The position numbers and the translations under genes were made by a program. Of a stretch of 64,000 bases of DNA, positions 47,031 to 55,744 are shown in pieces. Position 1 is the stretch's first letter. The number at the start of each line of letters is the position of its first letter. Source of the stretch: Stenotrophomonas terrae (GTDB lineage Bacteria > Pseudomonadota > Gammaproteobacteria > Xanthomonadales > Xanthomonadaceae); contig NZ_LDJJ01000020.1 in NCBI RefSeq assembly GCF_001431465.1, forward strand, positions 41,706 to 105,705, read 5' to 3'. The notes under the pieces were generated by a model. It was not told where the DNA came from, ran no database searches, and saw only the letters and a program-made list of their open reading frames with translations.

Positions 47031-48002
47031 ATGCGCCCGCCGTCATCTTCCGTCCCACCCGAAACTCCCGTTGCGCAGCAGGCGCGCGACTGGCTGCTGC
47101 GGCTGGCATCGGGAGCCATGGGCGAGCCCGACATGCAGGCCTTCGAGCAGTGGTTGCTGCTGCCCGGGCACCGGCACGCGTTTGAGCGGCAGCGCGTGCT
47201 TTGGCGCAGCCTCGGCGCCCGCCCGCAGACAAGCGTGGTGCTGCAGCAGCCTGTACGGCGCACGCAGCGGCGCTGGTCGGCAGCGGTGGCGGTACTGATG
47301 CTGTTCTGCGCGGTGATGTCCGCACCGGAACTTGCATTGCGTCTGCGCGCCGACCATCGCGCGGGTGTGGCCATCCGTCATGTCAGCCTGCCTGACGGTT
47401 CGACTGCAGTGCTGGATGCCGGTGCCGCCATTGCCGTGCATTACGGCCAGGCCACGCGGCGTATCGAACTGCTGCGTGGGCGCGCCTGGTTCGAGGTCGT
47501 GCCGCAAGCCGGCGCGCCATTCCGCATCACCGTCGGTGAGGGTGTGGTGGAAGACATCTCCACCGCATTCGTGGTCAGCCGGGAGGGTGATCGCGTCGAT
47601 ACTGCAGTGGAGCAGGGCCGTGTGCGGGTTGCGGCGCGTCCGGACCAGGGCTGGATGTACCTGCAGGCTGGGCAGGCTGCGGCTTGGAGCAAGCGCGGCG
47701 TTGCCGAACGCGGTGCGTCACTGGCGCCTGATCATGTCGCGGCATGGCGACGTGGCGAACTGCTGCTGGAAAACGCAGCTGTGACGCAGGTGCTATCCGA
47801 ATTGCAGCGCTACCGTCCGGGCCACGTGTTTGTGCGCGGCGATCTATCGGCATTGCCGCCGATCAATGCCGCGCTGCGCCTGGATCAATCTGAGCAGGCG
47901 CTGGATGCGCTGGCTGCGGGCAGTGGCCTGAGCGTGACGCGACTGCCGTTCGGCATCGCCATCGTGCAGGCGCAAGAAGACGCGCTGCCAGCGCGTCGCT
48001 AG
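47031..48002 (+). CDS. FecR-type anti-sigma/sigma-regulator protein
   Basis: 323 residues. The cytoplasmic N-terminus has the DUF4880-type block AQQARDWLLRLASGAMGEPD, FEQWLLLPGHRHAFER. A membrane helix lies at about 84-103 (WSAAVAVLMLFCAVMSAPEL). The periplasmic FecR domain (125-220) includes RHVSLPDGSTAVLDAGAAIA, and RIELLRGRAWFEVV; the C-terminus has an STN-like segment (NAALRLDQSEQALDALAAGS). It senses the loaded receptor through the STN domain and controls the sigma factor encoded just upstream. Confidence 0.9.
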   Translation: MRPPSSSVPPETPVAQQARDWLLRLASGAMGEPDMQAFEQWLLLPGHRHAFERQRVLWRSLGARPQTSVVLQQPVRRTQRRWSAAVAVLMLFCAVMSAPELALRLRADHRAGVAIRHVSLPDGSTAVLDAGAAIAVHYGQATRRIELLRGRAWFEVVPQAGAPFRITVGEGVVEDISTAFVVSREGDRVDTAVEQGRVRVAARPDQGWMYLQAGQAAAWSKRGVAERGASLAPDHVAAWRRGELLLENAAVTQVLSELQRYRPGHVFVRGDLSALPPINAALRLDQSEQALDALAAGSGLSVTRLPFGIAIVQAQEDALPARR

Positions 48003-48128
48003 CTGAGAAGGACGATTGGTCTTGGGGTTTTGCCTGGCTCATTCGTCTCAACCCCGACCGTACCTCAGCCGCCGCCACGTACGTCGAACCTCCGCCGCCT
48101 GATTGCGGCTTCGACAACAGGATTTTCA

Positions 48129-51044
48129 ATGCCCAGTTCTTTCCGCGCCGGCACACGCCTGCGTCTTTCCCGCCTGCACGTTGCAATGCTGGCCGCCGGC
48201 CTGGCAGTGCTGACGCCAGCCATCCCGGCAATGGCGCAGGCCACGGTTGCCAGCGCCAACGTGCAGTTCGATATCCCCGCGCAGCCGCTGGCCGCAGCCC
48301 TGGGCCAGTACATGCGCCAGTCGGGCGTGCAGGTGGCCTATGCGGCAGCCTTGGCCGAGGGGGCGACCTCCACGCCGGTATCCGGCCAGTTGCCACCGGC
48401 GACGGCGCTGCAGCAGTTGCTGCGTGGCACCGGCCTGGCTGCGCACCGTAGCGGCAATGGCGCTGTGGCTCTTGAGAAGCTGCCGGCAAGCGCCAACGCG
48501 GACGACCTGGTCGTCACCGGCACGCTGAGCGTGGCCGGCGACCAGCGCGGGGGCGACGGCGTAGGCAATGATGCCGCGCGGCTGCTCGATACCTATCGCA
48601 GCACCGGTTCCAGCAACTACATCCCGCAGCAGACCATCGAGCGTTTCCGCGGCACCTCCACCGCCGACATCATCAAGGGTGTGGCCGGTGTTACCGCCGG
48701 CGACCCGCGCGTGGGCAATGCGCTGGATGTGAACATCCGCGGTATTCAGGGCCAGAGCCGCATTCCGGTGATCATCGATGGTGGCCAGTCGACCATGGAC
48801 ACCTACCGTGGCTATGCGGGGCAGTCGCAGCGCACCTATCTCGATCCGGACCTGATCTCCAACATCACCATCACCAAGGGGCCGAGCCTGCAGGCCAACG
48901 CCTCCGGTGGCATTGGTGGCGTGGTCGAGATGGAGACCTTGAAGGTGGACGACGTGCTGCGCGAGGGCCGCGACAGTGGCATCCGCGTGCGCACCGGCCT
49001 GGCCAATAACAGCGCCAACAACGTGCCCGGGTACAGTGCTGCGCCGCGTACCGACCGCAACGCCACCGGCAACCAGTTCGCCAACGTGGCCGTGGCCCAG
49101 CGCTGGGACCGCTTCGATCTGGTCGCCGCCTATGCCTGGCGCGATACCGGCAACTACTTTGGCGGCAAGCACGGCTATGACGATTTCCCGCAGACCCGGC
49201 GCACGCTGGCACCGTTGAACCCACCGCGCACCGAAGTATTCAATACCTCCTCGCGTTCGGAGTCCGCGCTGCTGAAGGGTACCTGGCGCATCGACGATGC
49301 ACAGACGCTGGAGCTGGGCTACCGTCGCTACGAAGGCACGGCCGGCGAGATCATGGCCTCGCAGATCATCCGCGTTGACCGTGACCGCGTACCACAATGG
49401 GACCCGGGCCATGTTGACATGGACAGCTACAGCCTGCGCTATCGCTTCAACCCGGACAGCGCGCTTGTCGACCTGCGCGCAAACGCCTGGTACACCGATG
49501 TCGAAAGCATGATGTACAACAGCCTGACCGGTATTACTCCGTGGTATTTCGACCGCCGCACCGAGTGGTACGACGCGCCCAGCTTCAGCGGCAATCCCGG
49601 TTACAAGGATGCATACGCCAATCCGCTCAAGCAGAAGCGCTTCGGCCTGGACATCAGCAATACCTCGCTGCTGGAAACCAGCGCCGGCCTGTTCACCTTC
49701 GACTACGGCCTGTCGCTCAGCGATGAGGATATCCGCCCGAATGCGCCGGTGATGCACGACGATCTGGTCAACAACCGCTTCCTGCGCAATGCCGAACGCA
49801 AGGAATACAGCGCGGTCGCATCGATCAAGTGGGAGCCCGATGAACATTGGGAGTTCATGGCCGGTGGCCGCTGGAACCGGGTCAACGTGCACGACCGCAA
49901 TCGCCTGGCCACCGAAGATCGCTTCGAGGCATCCGGGCAGTACCGCTATACCCAGCTGCTTGATGGCAATCCGAACCTGCCGTCGTGGCGCGCCAAACGC
50001 ATCGCCATGCTGAACTGGTATCCCGATGCCAACGGCAATTTCACCGAAGCCTCGCTGCTGGCCTCACCGTACAAGAAGGGCACGGTGGCCGACATCGATG
50101 GCTGGAACTTCTACGATGCCGATGACGCTGAGGATCTGATGGTGCCGGTGAGCTGGACCTGGTCCAAGCCGATCAAGCGCCGCGACAGCGGGTTCTCGCC
50201 CAGCGCCAGCGTCACCTATCGCTTCGATGACGACAGCATGGTCTACGTGAAGTATGCCGAAGGCACCAAACTGCCCAGTCTGTTCGAAACCACGCTGGGC
50301 CTGTTCACCGCCGCCAAGCCGGTGGGTGAGTTGAAGCCGGAGCGTGCCGGTAGCTGGGAAATCGGCGCCAGCACCATCAAGCGTGACCTGTTCGCCAATG
50401 GCGACCAGCTGGCAGTGAAGCTGGCCTACTTCGATACCCGCGTGGACGACCTGATCACCCGCGACTACCGCACGCTGTCAGCGGGGCTGATCCGCAACGT
50501 GGACCGCTTCAAGGTCTCGGGCATGGAGTTCCAGTCCAACTACGATGCAGGCAAGGTGTTCGCCGATCTGTCCGCGCACTACTACTTCAAGGCCAAGACC
50601 TGTGCGCCGGACATTGCCGCAGAGCGGCGCGAGTACGGCATCAAGCGCAACATCGAGGAGTTGAAGAACACCCCGAACTGCGTGGATGGTGGCTTCGAAG
50701 GTTCCTATAGCAACACCCAGAACCCGCCGCGCTACACGGTCAATGTGACGTTGGGCTCGCGCCTGTTCGACCAACGGCTGAGCTTCGGTACCCGCGTGGT
50801 GCACAACGCCGGCCCGATCAGCAAGCTGGACAAGGAGTGGAACGTGGGTCTGTCGGCGATCCAGCAGCTGTATCGCCCAGCGACCATCGTCGACCTGTTT
50901 GCCAGCTGGTCGTTCAACGCGCAGTGGGCGGTGGATGTGAACCTGGACAACGCCACCGACCGTTATTACCTGGACCCGCTTGCGCTGGGTATCTTGCCGG
51001 CACCGGGCCGTACCGCGCGCATGTCGCTGACGTTCCGCTATTGA
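48129..51044 (+). CDS. TonB-dependent heme receptor with STN signalling domain (HasR-like)
   Basis: 971 residues. Signal peptide (LAAGLAVLTPAIPAMAQATV), then an STN domain (about 40-115, FDIPAQPLAAALGQYMRQSG, SGQLPPATALQQLLRGTGLA), a TonB box DDLVVTGTL, plug (DIIKGVAGVTAGDPRVGNAL, LDVNIRGIQGQSRIPVIIDG) and barrel with the motif KLPSLFETTLGL and ELKPERAGSWEIG, ending RMSLTFRY. STN plus an adjacent ECF/FecR pair marks a transducer receptor; the heme oxygenase downstream points to heme or a hemophore as ligand. Exact ligand is inference. Confidence 0.9.
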   Translation: MPSSFRAGTRLRLSRLHVAMLAAGLAVLTPAIPAMAQATVASANVQFDIPAQPLAAALGQYMRQSGVQVAYAAALAEGATSTPVSGQLPPATALQQLLRGTGLAAHRSGNGAVALEKLPASANADDLVVTGTLSVAGDQRGGDGVGNDAARLLDTYRSTGSSNYIPQQTIERFRGTSTADIIKGVAGVTAGDPRVGNALDVNIRGIQGQSRIPVIIDGGQSTMDTYRGYAGQSQRTYLDPDLISNITITKGPSLQANASGGIGGVVEMETLKVDDVLREGRDSGIRVRTGLANNSANNVPGYSAAPRTDRNATGNQFANVAVAQRWDRFDLVAAYAWRDTGNYFGGKHGYDDFPQTRRTLAPLNPPRTEVFNTSSRSESALLKGTWRIDDAQTLELGYRRYEGTAGEIMASQIIRVDRDRVPQWDPGHVDMDSYSLRYRFNPDSALVDLRANAWYTDVESMMYNSLTGITPWYFDRRTEWYDAPSFSGNPGYKDAYANPLKQKRFGLDISNTSLLETSAGLFTFDYGLSLSDEDIRPNAPVMHDDLVNNRFLRNAERKEYSAVASIKWEPDEHWEFMAGGRWNRVNVHDRNRLATEDRFEASGQYRYTQLLDGNPNLPSWRAKRIAMLNWYPDANGNFTEASLLASPYKKGTVADIDGWNFYDADDAEDLMVPVSWTWSKPIKRRDSGFSPSASVTYRFDDDSMVYVKYAEGTKLPSLFETTLGLFTAAKPVGELKPERAGSWEIGASTIKRDLFANGDQLAVKLAYFDTRVDDLITRDYRTLSAGLIRNVDRFKVSGMEFQSNYDAGKVFADLSAHYYFKAKTCAPDIAAERREYGIKRNIEELKNTPNCVDGGFEGSYSNTQNPPRYTVNVTLGSRLFDQRLSFGTRVVHNAGPISKLDKEWNVGLSAIQQLYRPATIVDLFASWSFNAQWAVDVNLDNATDRYYLDPLALGILPAPGRTARMSLTFRY

Positions 51045-51072
51045 TGGATAGGGACTGATCGAAGTGCAAGCT

Positions 51073-51096
51073 AATCCCGGCGCACGCGCCGGGATT
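51073..51096 (+). terminator. Stem-loop after the heme receptor gene
   Basis: AATCCCGGCGC-ac-GCGCCGGGATT, perfect 11-bp arms, 29 bases after the receptor stop. No T-run, so it may attenuate rather than stop transcription into the heme oxygenase gene. Confidence 0.45.
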
Positions 51097-51221
51097 GCCG
51101 GTTGCAGCGCATCGTGCAGTCCACTTGGGGGAACGCCCCCGGCAAACGTCTCAATCAGGAAAGCTGGCGAATCCATCAAAGGGCGCAGCCGGCTTCCCCC
51201 TCCGCTTTGTTGTTGCAGACC

Positions 51222-51812
51222 ATGACCACCGCCGAAACCAATGCCACGCCTACCCGCAGTCAACGCCTGAAGGCAGCCACCAGCAACACCCATGATTCGC
51301 TGGACAAACGCATCATGGCCGAGGACATCTTCGCCAGCCGCGAGCGCTTCGCCAGGTTCGTGCGCGTGCAATACCGCTTCCACCGTGACATCCAGGCGCT
51401 ATACGCGACGCCGCTGCTGCGCGCGCTGCTGCCGGATCTGGCACAGCGCCAGCGTCTGCAGCAGATTGTTGCCGACCTCGGTGATCTGCAACAGGACATT
51501 CCCGCCGAAACCGCCGCGGTCATCCCTGACGACATCGAGCTGCCGCAGGCACTGGGCTGGCTGTACGTTGCGGAAGGCTCCAACCTGGGCGGCACAGTTC
51601 TGTTCAAGCTCGCAGGCAAGCTGGGCTTGGGCGCCGACTTTGGTGCCAGCCATCTGGCCGCACATCCCGATGGCGCAGCCCGCCACTGGCGTGAGTTCAC
51701 CGCATCCATGGATGCAATCACCATGAGCGAGGCGCAGGAAGCGGCAGCCATCGATGCCGCCAACGCCGCATTCCACACGGTGCGCGGCTACGTCGAGCAG
51801 GAATTCGCCTGA
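51222..51812 (+). CDS. hemO: Heme oxygenase (biliverdin-producing, HemO/BphO type)
   Basis: 196 residues. The proximal heme His is in NTHDSLDKRIM near residue 25, followed by FARFVRVQYRFHRDIQALY; the distal-helix motif is ALGWLYVAEGSNLGGTVLFK near residue 110-130. It opens heme with O2 to release iron, biliverdin and CO in the cytosol. Placed directly after the heme receptor, it completes the uptake route by liberating iron. ATG 51222 is chosen; the frame is open upstream into the intergenic region. Confidence 0.9.
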   Translation: MTTAETNATPTRSQRLKAATSNTHDSLDKRIMAEDIFASRERFARFVRVQYRFHRDIQALYATPLLRALLPDLAQRQRLQQIVADLGDLQQDIPAETAAVIPDDIELPQALGWLYVAEGSNLGGTVLFKLAGKLGLGADFGASHLAAHPDGAARHWREFTASMDAITMSEAQEAAAIDAANAAFHTVRGYVEQEFA

Positions 51813-51852
51813 TGCACGGCGCTGCACAGCCAGACGCCAGCAAGGCCGCGAC

Positions 51853-52242
51853 GTGATTCGCTGGCTGTGGTTCTGCATGGGCTGGTTGATGGTGGCGCTG
51901 GGCGTGATCGGCGCATTGCTGCCGGTGATGCCGACCACCATCTTCCTGATCCTGGCGGTGTGGTGCTTTTCAAAATCCTCGCCGCGCTTTGAAGCGTGGC
52001 TGCTGCAGCATCCGCGTTACGGTCGGCCGCTGCGGTTGTGGCGCGAGCAGGGTGCTGTGAGTCGCAAGGGCAAGTGTTTTGCCGCTGGCGGTATGGCGCT
52101 TGGTTATGTGTTGTTCTTCATCGGCGCGCATCCGGGTTGGAAGCTGGCCGTGCCGGTGGCTGTCTTCTTCCTTGCCAGTGCCGCCTATGTGCTGTCGCGG
52201 CCTAGCCCTCGCGAGCCGGTGGCTGGTGAGGAGCGGTCATGA
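51853..52242 (+). CDS. Small inner-membrane protein, DUF454/YbaN family
   Basis: 129 residues starting (GTG 51853) as MIRWLWFCMGWLMVALGVIG, with AAGG upstream. Three to four membrane segments and the family motif ALLPVMPTTIFLILAVWCFS followed by RFEAWLLQHPRYG. Its function is unknown; in related genomes DUF454 genes often sit in heme and iron loci. It overlaps the following small ORF by 4 bases (ATGA). Confidence 0.82.
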   Translation: MIRWLWFCMGWLMVALGVIGALLPVMPTTIFLILAVWCFSKSSPRFEAWLLQHPRYGRPLRLWREQGAVSRKGKCFAAGGMALGYVLFFIGAHPGWKLAVPVAVFFLASAAYVLSRPSPREPVAGEERS

Positions 52243-52379
52243 ACCAGTCTACCGCTGCTGATACGCAACAAGCTGCGTCGTGCCTATGCGGCGCCATTTC
52301 GCAGAACTTTCAACGCACCAGCCAGATCGCCAGTGCGACTTTCTCCAACGACGATCCGGAATCTCCCCATGCACGCTGA
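52239..52379 (+). CDS. Hypothetical 46-residue protein, translationally coupled
   Basis: ATG 52239 lies in an ATGA overlap with the DUF454 stop and has a near-perfect GAGGAG 5-6 bases upstream, stronger than most sites in this locus. It ends 11 bases inside exbB (52379), so it bridges the two genes. The product, starting MNQSTAADTQQAASCLCGAI, is Ser/Ala/Gln-rich and has a CxC motif (SCLCG) but no transmembrane segment and no resemblance to HemP. It could be a genuine small protein or only a coupling frame that passes ribosomes to exbB. Confidence 0.5.
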   Translation: MNQSTAADTQQAASCLCGAISQNFQRTSQIASATFSNDDPESPHAR

Positions 52380-53085
52380 CATTTCCCCGCACGCCGCCGC
52401 GCAGGCACTCACCCCTTGGGCCATGTACCAGTCTGCCGACTGGGTGGTGCAGGCGGTGATGATCTGCCTGGCGCTGGCGTCCCTGGCCACCTGGACCGTG
52501 CTGATCGCCAAGACCCTCGAGCTGGCGCGTATCGGCCGCGAACTGCAGTTGGCGCGCGAGGTATTGGAGGTGAGTGGCAGTCTCGATGCCGCGGACACGC
52601 AGTCGGTACTGCTGCGACCAGGTCTGGCGCGCAGCATGCTGGATGCTGCCCGCACCGAACTGACGCTGTCGGCCGACGCGCAGGGCCATGACGGCACCAA
52701 GGAACGTCTCGGTTCGCGGCTTGAACGCATTGAGTTGGGCACCAGTCGCCGCCTGCGCAGCGGCGTTGGCCTGCTGGCCAGCATCGGTGCGGTGGCACCG
52801 TTCGTCGGTCTGTTCGGCACCGTGTGGGGCATCATGAACAGCTTCGTCGGCATTGCCGCTTCCAATACCACCAACCTGGCGGTGGTTGCGCCCGGCATCG
52901 CCGAAGCCTTGCTGGCGACCGCGATGGGCCTGGTCGCTGCGATTCCGGCGGTCGTCATCTACAACCATTTCAGTCGCCGGCTGCTGACGTTGCGTGCGCT
53001 GGGTGGGGATATCTCCGCCAGCGTGCAGCAGATCGTCTCGCGCGATCTGGATTGCGGCCGTGCGCTGTCGCGCGCTGCGCGCTGA
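52369..53085 (+). CDS. exbB: ExbB, TonB-complex proton channel subunit
   Basis: 238 residues starting MHADISPHAAAQALTPWAMY, with three membrane segments: VVQAVMICLALASLATWTVL, GLLASIGAVAPFVGLFGTVW and LLATAMGLVAAIPAVVIYNH. The MotA/ExbB signature IGAVAPFVGLFGTVWGIMNS and IAEALLATAMGLVAAIPAV are intact. It uses the proton gradient with ExbD to energise TonB. Dedicated to this locus, as other TonB systems would be encoded elsewhere. It is 10 bases ahead of exbD. Confidence 0.93.
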   Translation: MHADISPHAAAQALTPWAMYQSADWVVQAVMICLALASLATWTVLIAKTLELARIGRELQLAREVLEVSGSLDAADTQSVLLRPGLARSMLDAARTELTLSADAQGHDGTKERLGSRLERIELGTSRRLRSGVGLLASIGAVAPFVGLFGTVWGIMNSFVGIAASNTTNLAVVAPGIAEALLATAMGLVAAIPAVVIYNHFSRRLLTLRALGGDISASVQQIVSRDLDCGRALSRAAR

Positions 53086-53094
53086 GGTCGGGTC

Positions 53095-53520
53095 ATGGCC
53101 ATCCGTACTTCCCGCGAGTCCGACGATGACGTGCTGGACGAAGCACACGAAATCAATGTCACCCCCTTCATCGACGTGATGCTGGTGCTGCTGATCATCT
53201 TCATGGTGGCCGCGCCGTTGGCCACGGTGGATGTGCCGGTGGAACTGCCGGCCAGCAGCGCCAAACCGCAACCGCGCGACGTGGAACCGTTGTTCCTTAC
53301 CGTGCAGGCCGATCTGTCACTGCGTATCGGTGATGATGCGGTCACCGCGCACGCCCTGGGCGCCGCACTGGAAGCGCGCACGCAAGGTGACCACTCGCAG
53401 CGCATCTTCCTGCGTGCTGATCGCTCGGTCAGCTATGGCGAGCTGATGGAGACGATGAATCTGCTGCGTCGCGCGGGCTATCTGAAAGTCGCGCTGGTCG
53501 GGGTAGAGCAGTCGCCGTGA
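53095..53520 (+). CDS. exbD: ExbD, TonB-complex proton channel subunit
   Basis: 141 residues with one membrane helix (about 28-47). The essential Asp lies in INVTPFIDVMLVLLIIFMVA, as in all ExbD/TolR. The periplasmic domain follows with LFLTVQADLSLRIGDDA and VSYGELMETMNLLRRAGY. Its stop codon overlaps the GTG start of tonB (GTGA). Confidence 0.94.
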   Translation: MAIRTSRESDDDVLDEAHEINVTPFIDVMLVLLIIFMVAAPLATVDVPVELPASSAKPQPRDVEPLFLTVQADLSLRIGDDAVTAHALGAALEARTQGDHSQRIFLRADRSVSYGELMETMNLLRRAGYLKVALVGVEQSP

Positions 53521-54257
53521 CCGTCGCTACTGCATCGTCCGGCCCGCGTTGGGGCAGCAGCTTCGTGCTGGCGCTGTTGCTGCACGCCGCAGTGATTGGT
53601 GCGGCGCTGTGGTGGAACCTGCACACGCCGGCCCTGCTGGCGGATCAGCAACCGCAGGAAGCGGTGATGGTGGACCTGGCCGAAATGCCCGAGGCACCAG
53701 CGGCGGTGCCGACCGATATTCCGCCCGGCCCGCCGCAGCAGCAACAGCAGCGCAGCGAGCCACTACCTGCACCTCGGCTGGAGCGCGAACCGCCACCGCA
53801 GGAGCCGGAGGTGGTGGATGCCTATGTGCCACCGCAACCCCCCGATCCGACACCCGACTCCGATGCCCACACGGTGGACCAGACCTTGGCGCCACCGAAT
53901 GTCAGCGCCAAGCCCAGCGAGCGCTACGCCGCCCTGCAGACCACCTCGGGCCTGCAGGCGCAGGCCTCGGTTACCTGGCAGGGTTTGTTGCTGGGCCACC
54001 TGGAGAAGTACCGCCGCTATCCGCGCATGGCCGAGCGCCTGCGCCAGCAAGGGGTAGCCTATGTGCGCTTCAGCGTGGACAGGCAGGGGAATGTCAGCAA
54101 TGCGCGGATCGGCCGCAGCAGCGGCCATGACAGCCTGGATGAGGCCACACTGGAGACCTTGGCAAGGGCAACACCGGTGCCGGCGCCGCCGGCGGAGATG
54201 GCAGGCAAGCCGGTGGAAGTGATGGTGCCGGTGGAGTTCTTCATCAATCGCAGGTAA
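53517..54257 (+). CDS. tonB: TonB, energy transducer for the heme receptor
   Basis: 246 residues with start GTG 53517, overlapping exbD by 4. N-terminal membrane anchor (SFVLALLLHAAVIGAALWW), a Pro/Gln/Glu-rich periplasmic spacer (about 45-120, with a run of Gln), and the C-terminal TonB domain (KYRRYPRMAERLRQQGVAY, VRFSVDRQGNVSNARI, LDEATLETLARATPVP), including the YP motif. It contacts the TonB box of the receptor. Confidence 0.93.
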   Translation: MTVATASSGPRWGSSFVLALLLHAAVIGAALWWNLHTPALLADQQPQEAVMVDLAEMPEAPAAVPTDIPPGPPQQQQQRSEPLPAPRLEREPPPQEPEVVDAYVPPQPPDPTPDSDAHTVDQTLAPPNVSAKPSERYAALQTTSGLQAQASVTWQGLLLGHLEKYRRYPRMAERLRQQGVAYVRFSVDRQGNVSNARIGRSSGHDSLDEATLETLARATPVPAPPAEMAGKPVEVMVPVEFFINRR

Positions 54258-54293
54258 GCGGCAGCAGTCTGTCTGACGGCAGGCCAGGGCTGT

Positions 54294-54330
54294 CCCTCTC
54301 CCGCAAGGCGGAAGAGGGGAGGGGGAGGGC
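54294..54330. repeat. REP-like hairpin after tonB
   Basis: CCCTCTCCCGC-aag-GCGGAAGAGGG followed by a G-rich tract; a diverged copy of the repeat at 1015 and 56543. The rest of 54258-54476 shows no gene; the 54420-54476 part should hold the promoter of the next gene. Confidence 0.6.
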
Positions 54331-54476
54331 GCTGTTGGCAGCAATCCTGTGGCGCGATGGCAACCAAGCGCCGATAGGCATTCACGGTGATGGGCCCGCC
54401 AAGCTTCCAAGCGGCTATTGCGAACGTGCACGAGCAGAAAAGTGCATCCGTGCACGCCCGCGGTTAGCCTGCAGCA

Positions 54477-55697
54477 ATGGATTCCCTTATCGCAGCATCC
54501 GCCCGCGCCCTGGCCAGTGGTGATGTCCTCGCCGCACTGAAGCATGTTGCCCTGCGTGACGATCCCCCTGCATTGGCTCTGCGCGGCATCGCCATGGCGC
54601 AGCTGGGGGAACTGCCGCTTGCGCGCGAGTTGCTGCGGCGTGCGCAGCGCGGCTTCGGGGTGCATGAGGTCGTGGCGCGTGCGCGCTGCGGACTGGCCGA
54701 GGCCGAGGTGGCGCTGGCGCTGCGCGAACTCGGCGGTTCTTCCGATCCGCTGTCGGCTATTGCCGCCCAGCTGGATTCCCGTGGCGATACCGCAAATGCG
54801 TTGCAGGCATGGTTGATCCTGGCGAGGCGTTTGTTGCTGCTGGGGAAGCTGCAGGAAGCCGCACGCGTGCTGAGGCTGCTGGAAAACCGGCCCATGCCTG
54901 CCGCCTTGGTGGCGATGAGCGCGCTGACGGCGGCGACGCTGGCGTTGCGCACGTTGCAGACCGAACAGGCGCGTGCCGCGCTTGAGCGCGCCCGGATGGC
55001 GGCGGCGCAGGCCGGTATTGCCACATTGCAGGCGGAAGTCGATGAGGCCTGCCGCAAGCTGGATCAGCCGGCGGCCCGCTGTCTTGGCGGCGGTGCCGAT
55101 GCGCTGCTGCGTATCGATCAGGTGCAGGAACTGCTGGCCTCCGGGGCATGGGTGGTGGATGCCTGCCGGCGCGGTGTGAGAGTAGGCAGTCATTGGCAAT
55201 CGCTGGCAAGACGGCCGGTGCTGTTCGCGCTTGTACGCGCGCTGGCGGAGGCGTGGCCGGGCGACGTCGATCGTGATGACCTCATTCTGCGCGTATTTGG
55301 CCGGCGCGACGGCGACGAGACGTTGCGCGCACGGCTGCGGGTGGAGATCGGTCGCCTGCGTGCGTTGATTGCCAGTCACGCGCACATCGAAGCCACCCCG
55401 GCGGGCTTTCGGTTGTCGCCGTGTACTGCAACTCCGGTGCGGGTGCTGGTTCCGCCCATCGAAGGTGAACAGGCTGCGTTGGTGGCGCTGCTTGGCGATG
55501 GCGCTGCATGGTCGACGTCGGCGTTGGCCTTGGCCCTGGGCGGCAGCCAGCGCAATGTGCAGCGGGCACTGGTGGAGCTGGAAGCGGCCGGCCAGGCGCG
55601 CTCCAGCGGGCGCGGCCGGGCACAGCGCTGGTGGTCGATGCCCTTGAACGGATTCACGACGATCTTGTTACTCCCTGCTGCGCTGCCGATTGACTAG
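54477..55697 (+). CDS. Uncharacterised regulator-like protein with helical-repeat and winged-helix features
   Basis: 406 residues, soluble. The N-terminal half is Ala/Leu/Arg-rich and helical with TPR-like spacing (ALRGIAMAQLGELPLARELL, ALQAWLILARRLLLLGKLQE). The C-terminal half has two segments like winged helices: LFALVRALAEAWPGDVDRDD ... ARLRVEIGRLRALIASHAHI, which resembles an OmpR-type wing helix, and STSALALALGGSQRNVQRAL, which resembles a helix-turn-helix. It precedes the propeller gene by 47 bases. No family named with confidence. Confidence 0.7.
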   Translation: MDSLIAASARALASGDVLAALKHVALRDDPPALALRGIAMAQLGELPLARELLRRAQRGFGVHEVVARARCGLAEAEVALALRELGGSSDPLSAIAAQLDSRGDTANALQAWLILARRLLLLGKLQEAARVLRLLENRPMPAALVAMSALTAATLALRTLQTEQARAALERARMAAAQAGIATLQAEVDEACRKLDQPAARCLGGGADALLRIDQVQELLASGAWVVDACRRGVRVGSHWQSLARRPVLFALVRALAEAWPGDVDRDDLILRVFGRRDGDETLRARLRVEIGRLRALIASHAHIEATPAGFRLSPCTATPVRVLVPPIEGEQAALVALLGDGAAWSTSALALALGGSQRNVQRALVELEAAGQARSSGRGRAQRWWSMPLNGFTTILLLPAALPID

Positions 55698-55744
55698 TGT
55701 CGGTGGCAGGCAGCCAATCGCGGACATGCCAGGAGATTGCAGCG

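Noticed and set aside
48126..49892. Minus-strand frame opposite the heme receptor
   Set aside because: Antisense shadow of a GC-rich gene; no motif or signal sequence.
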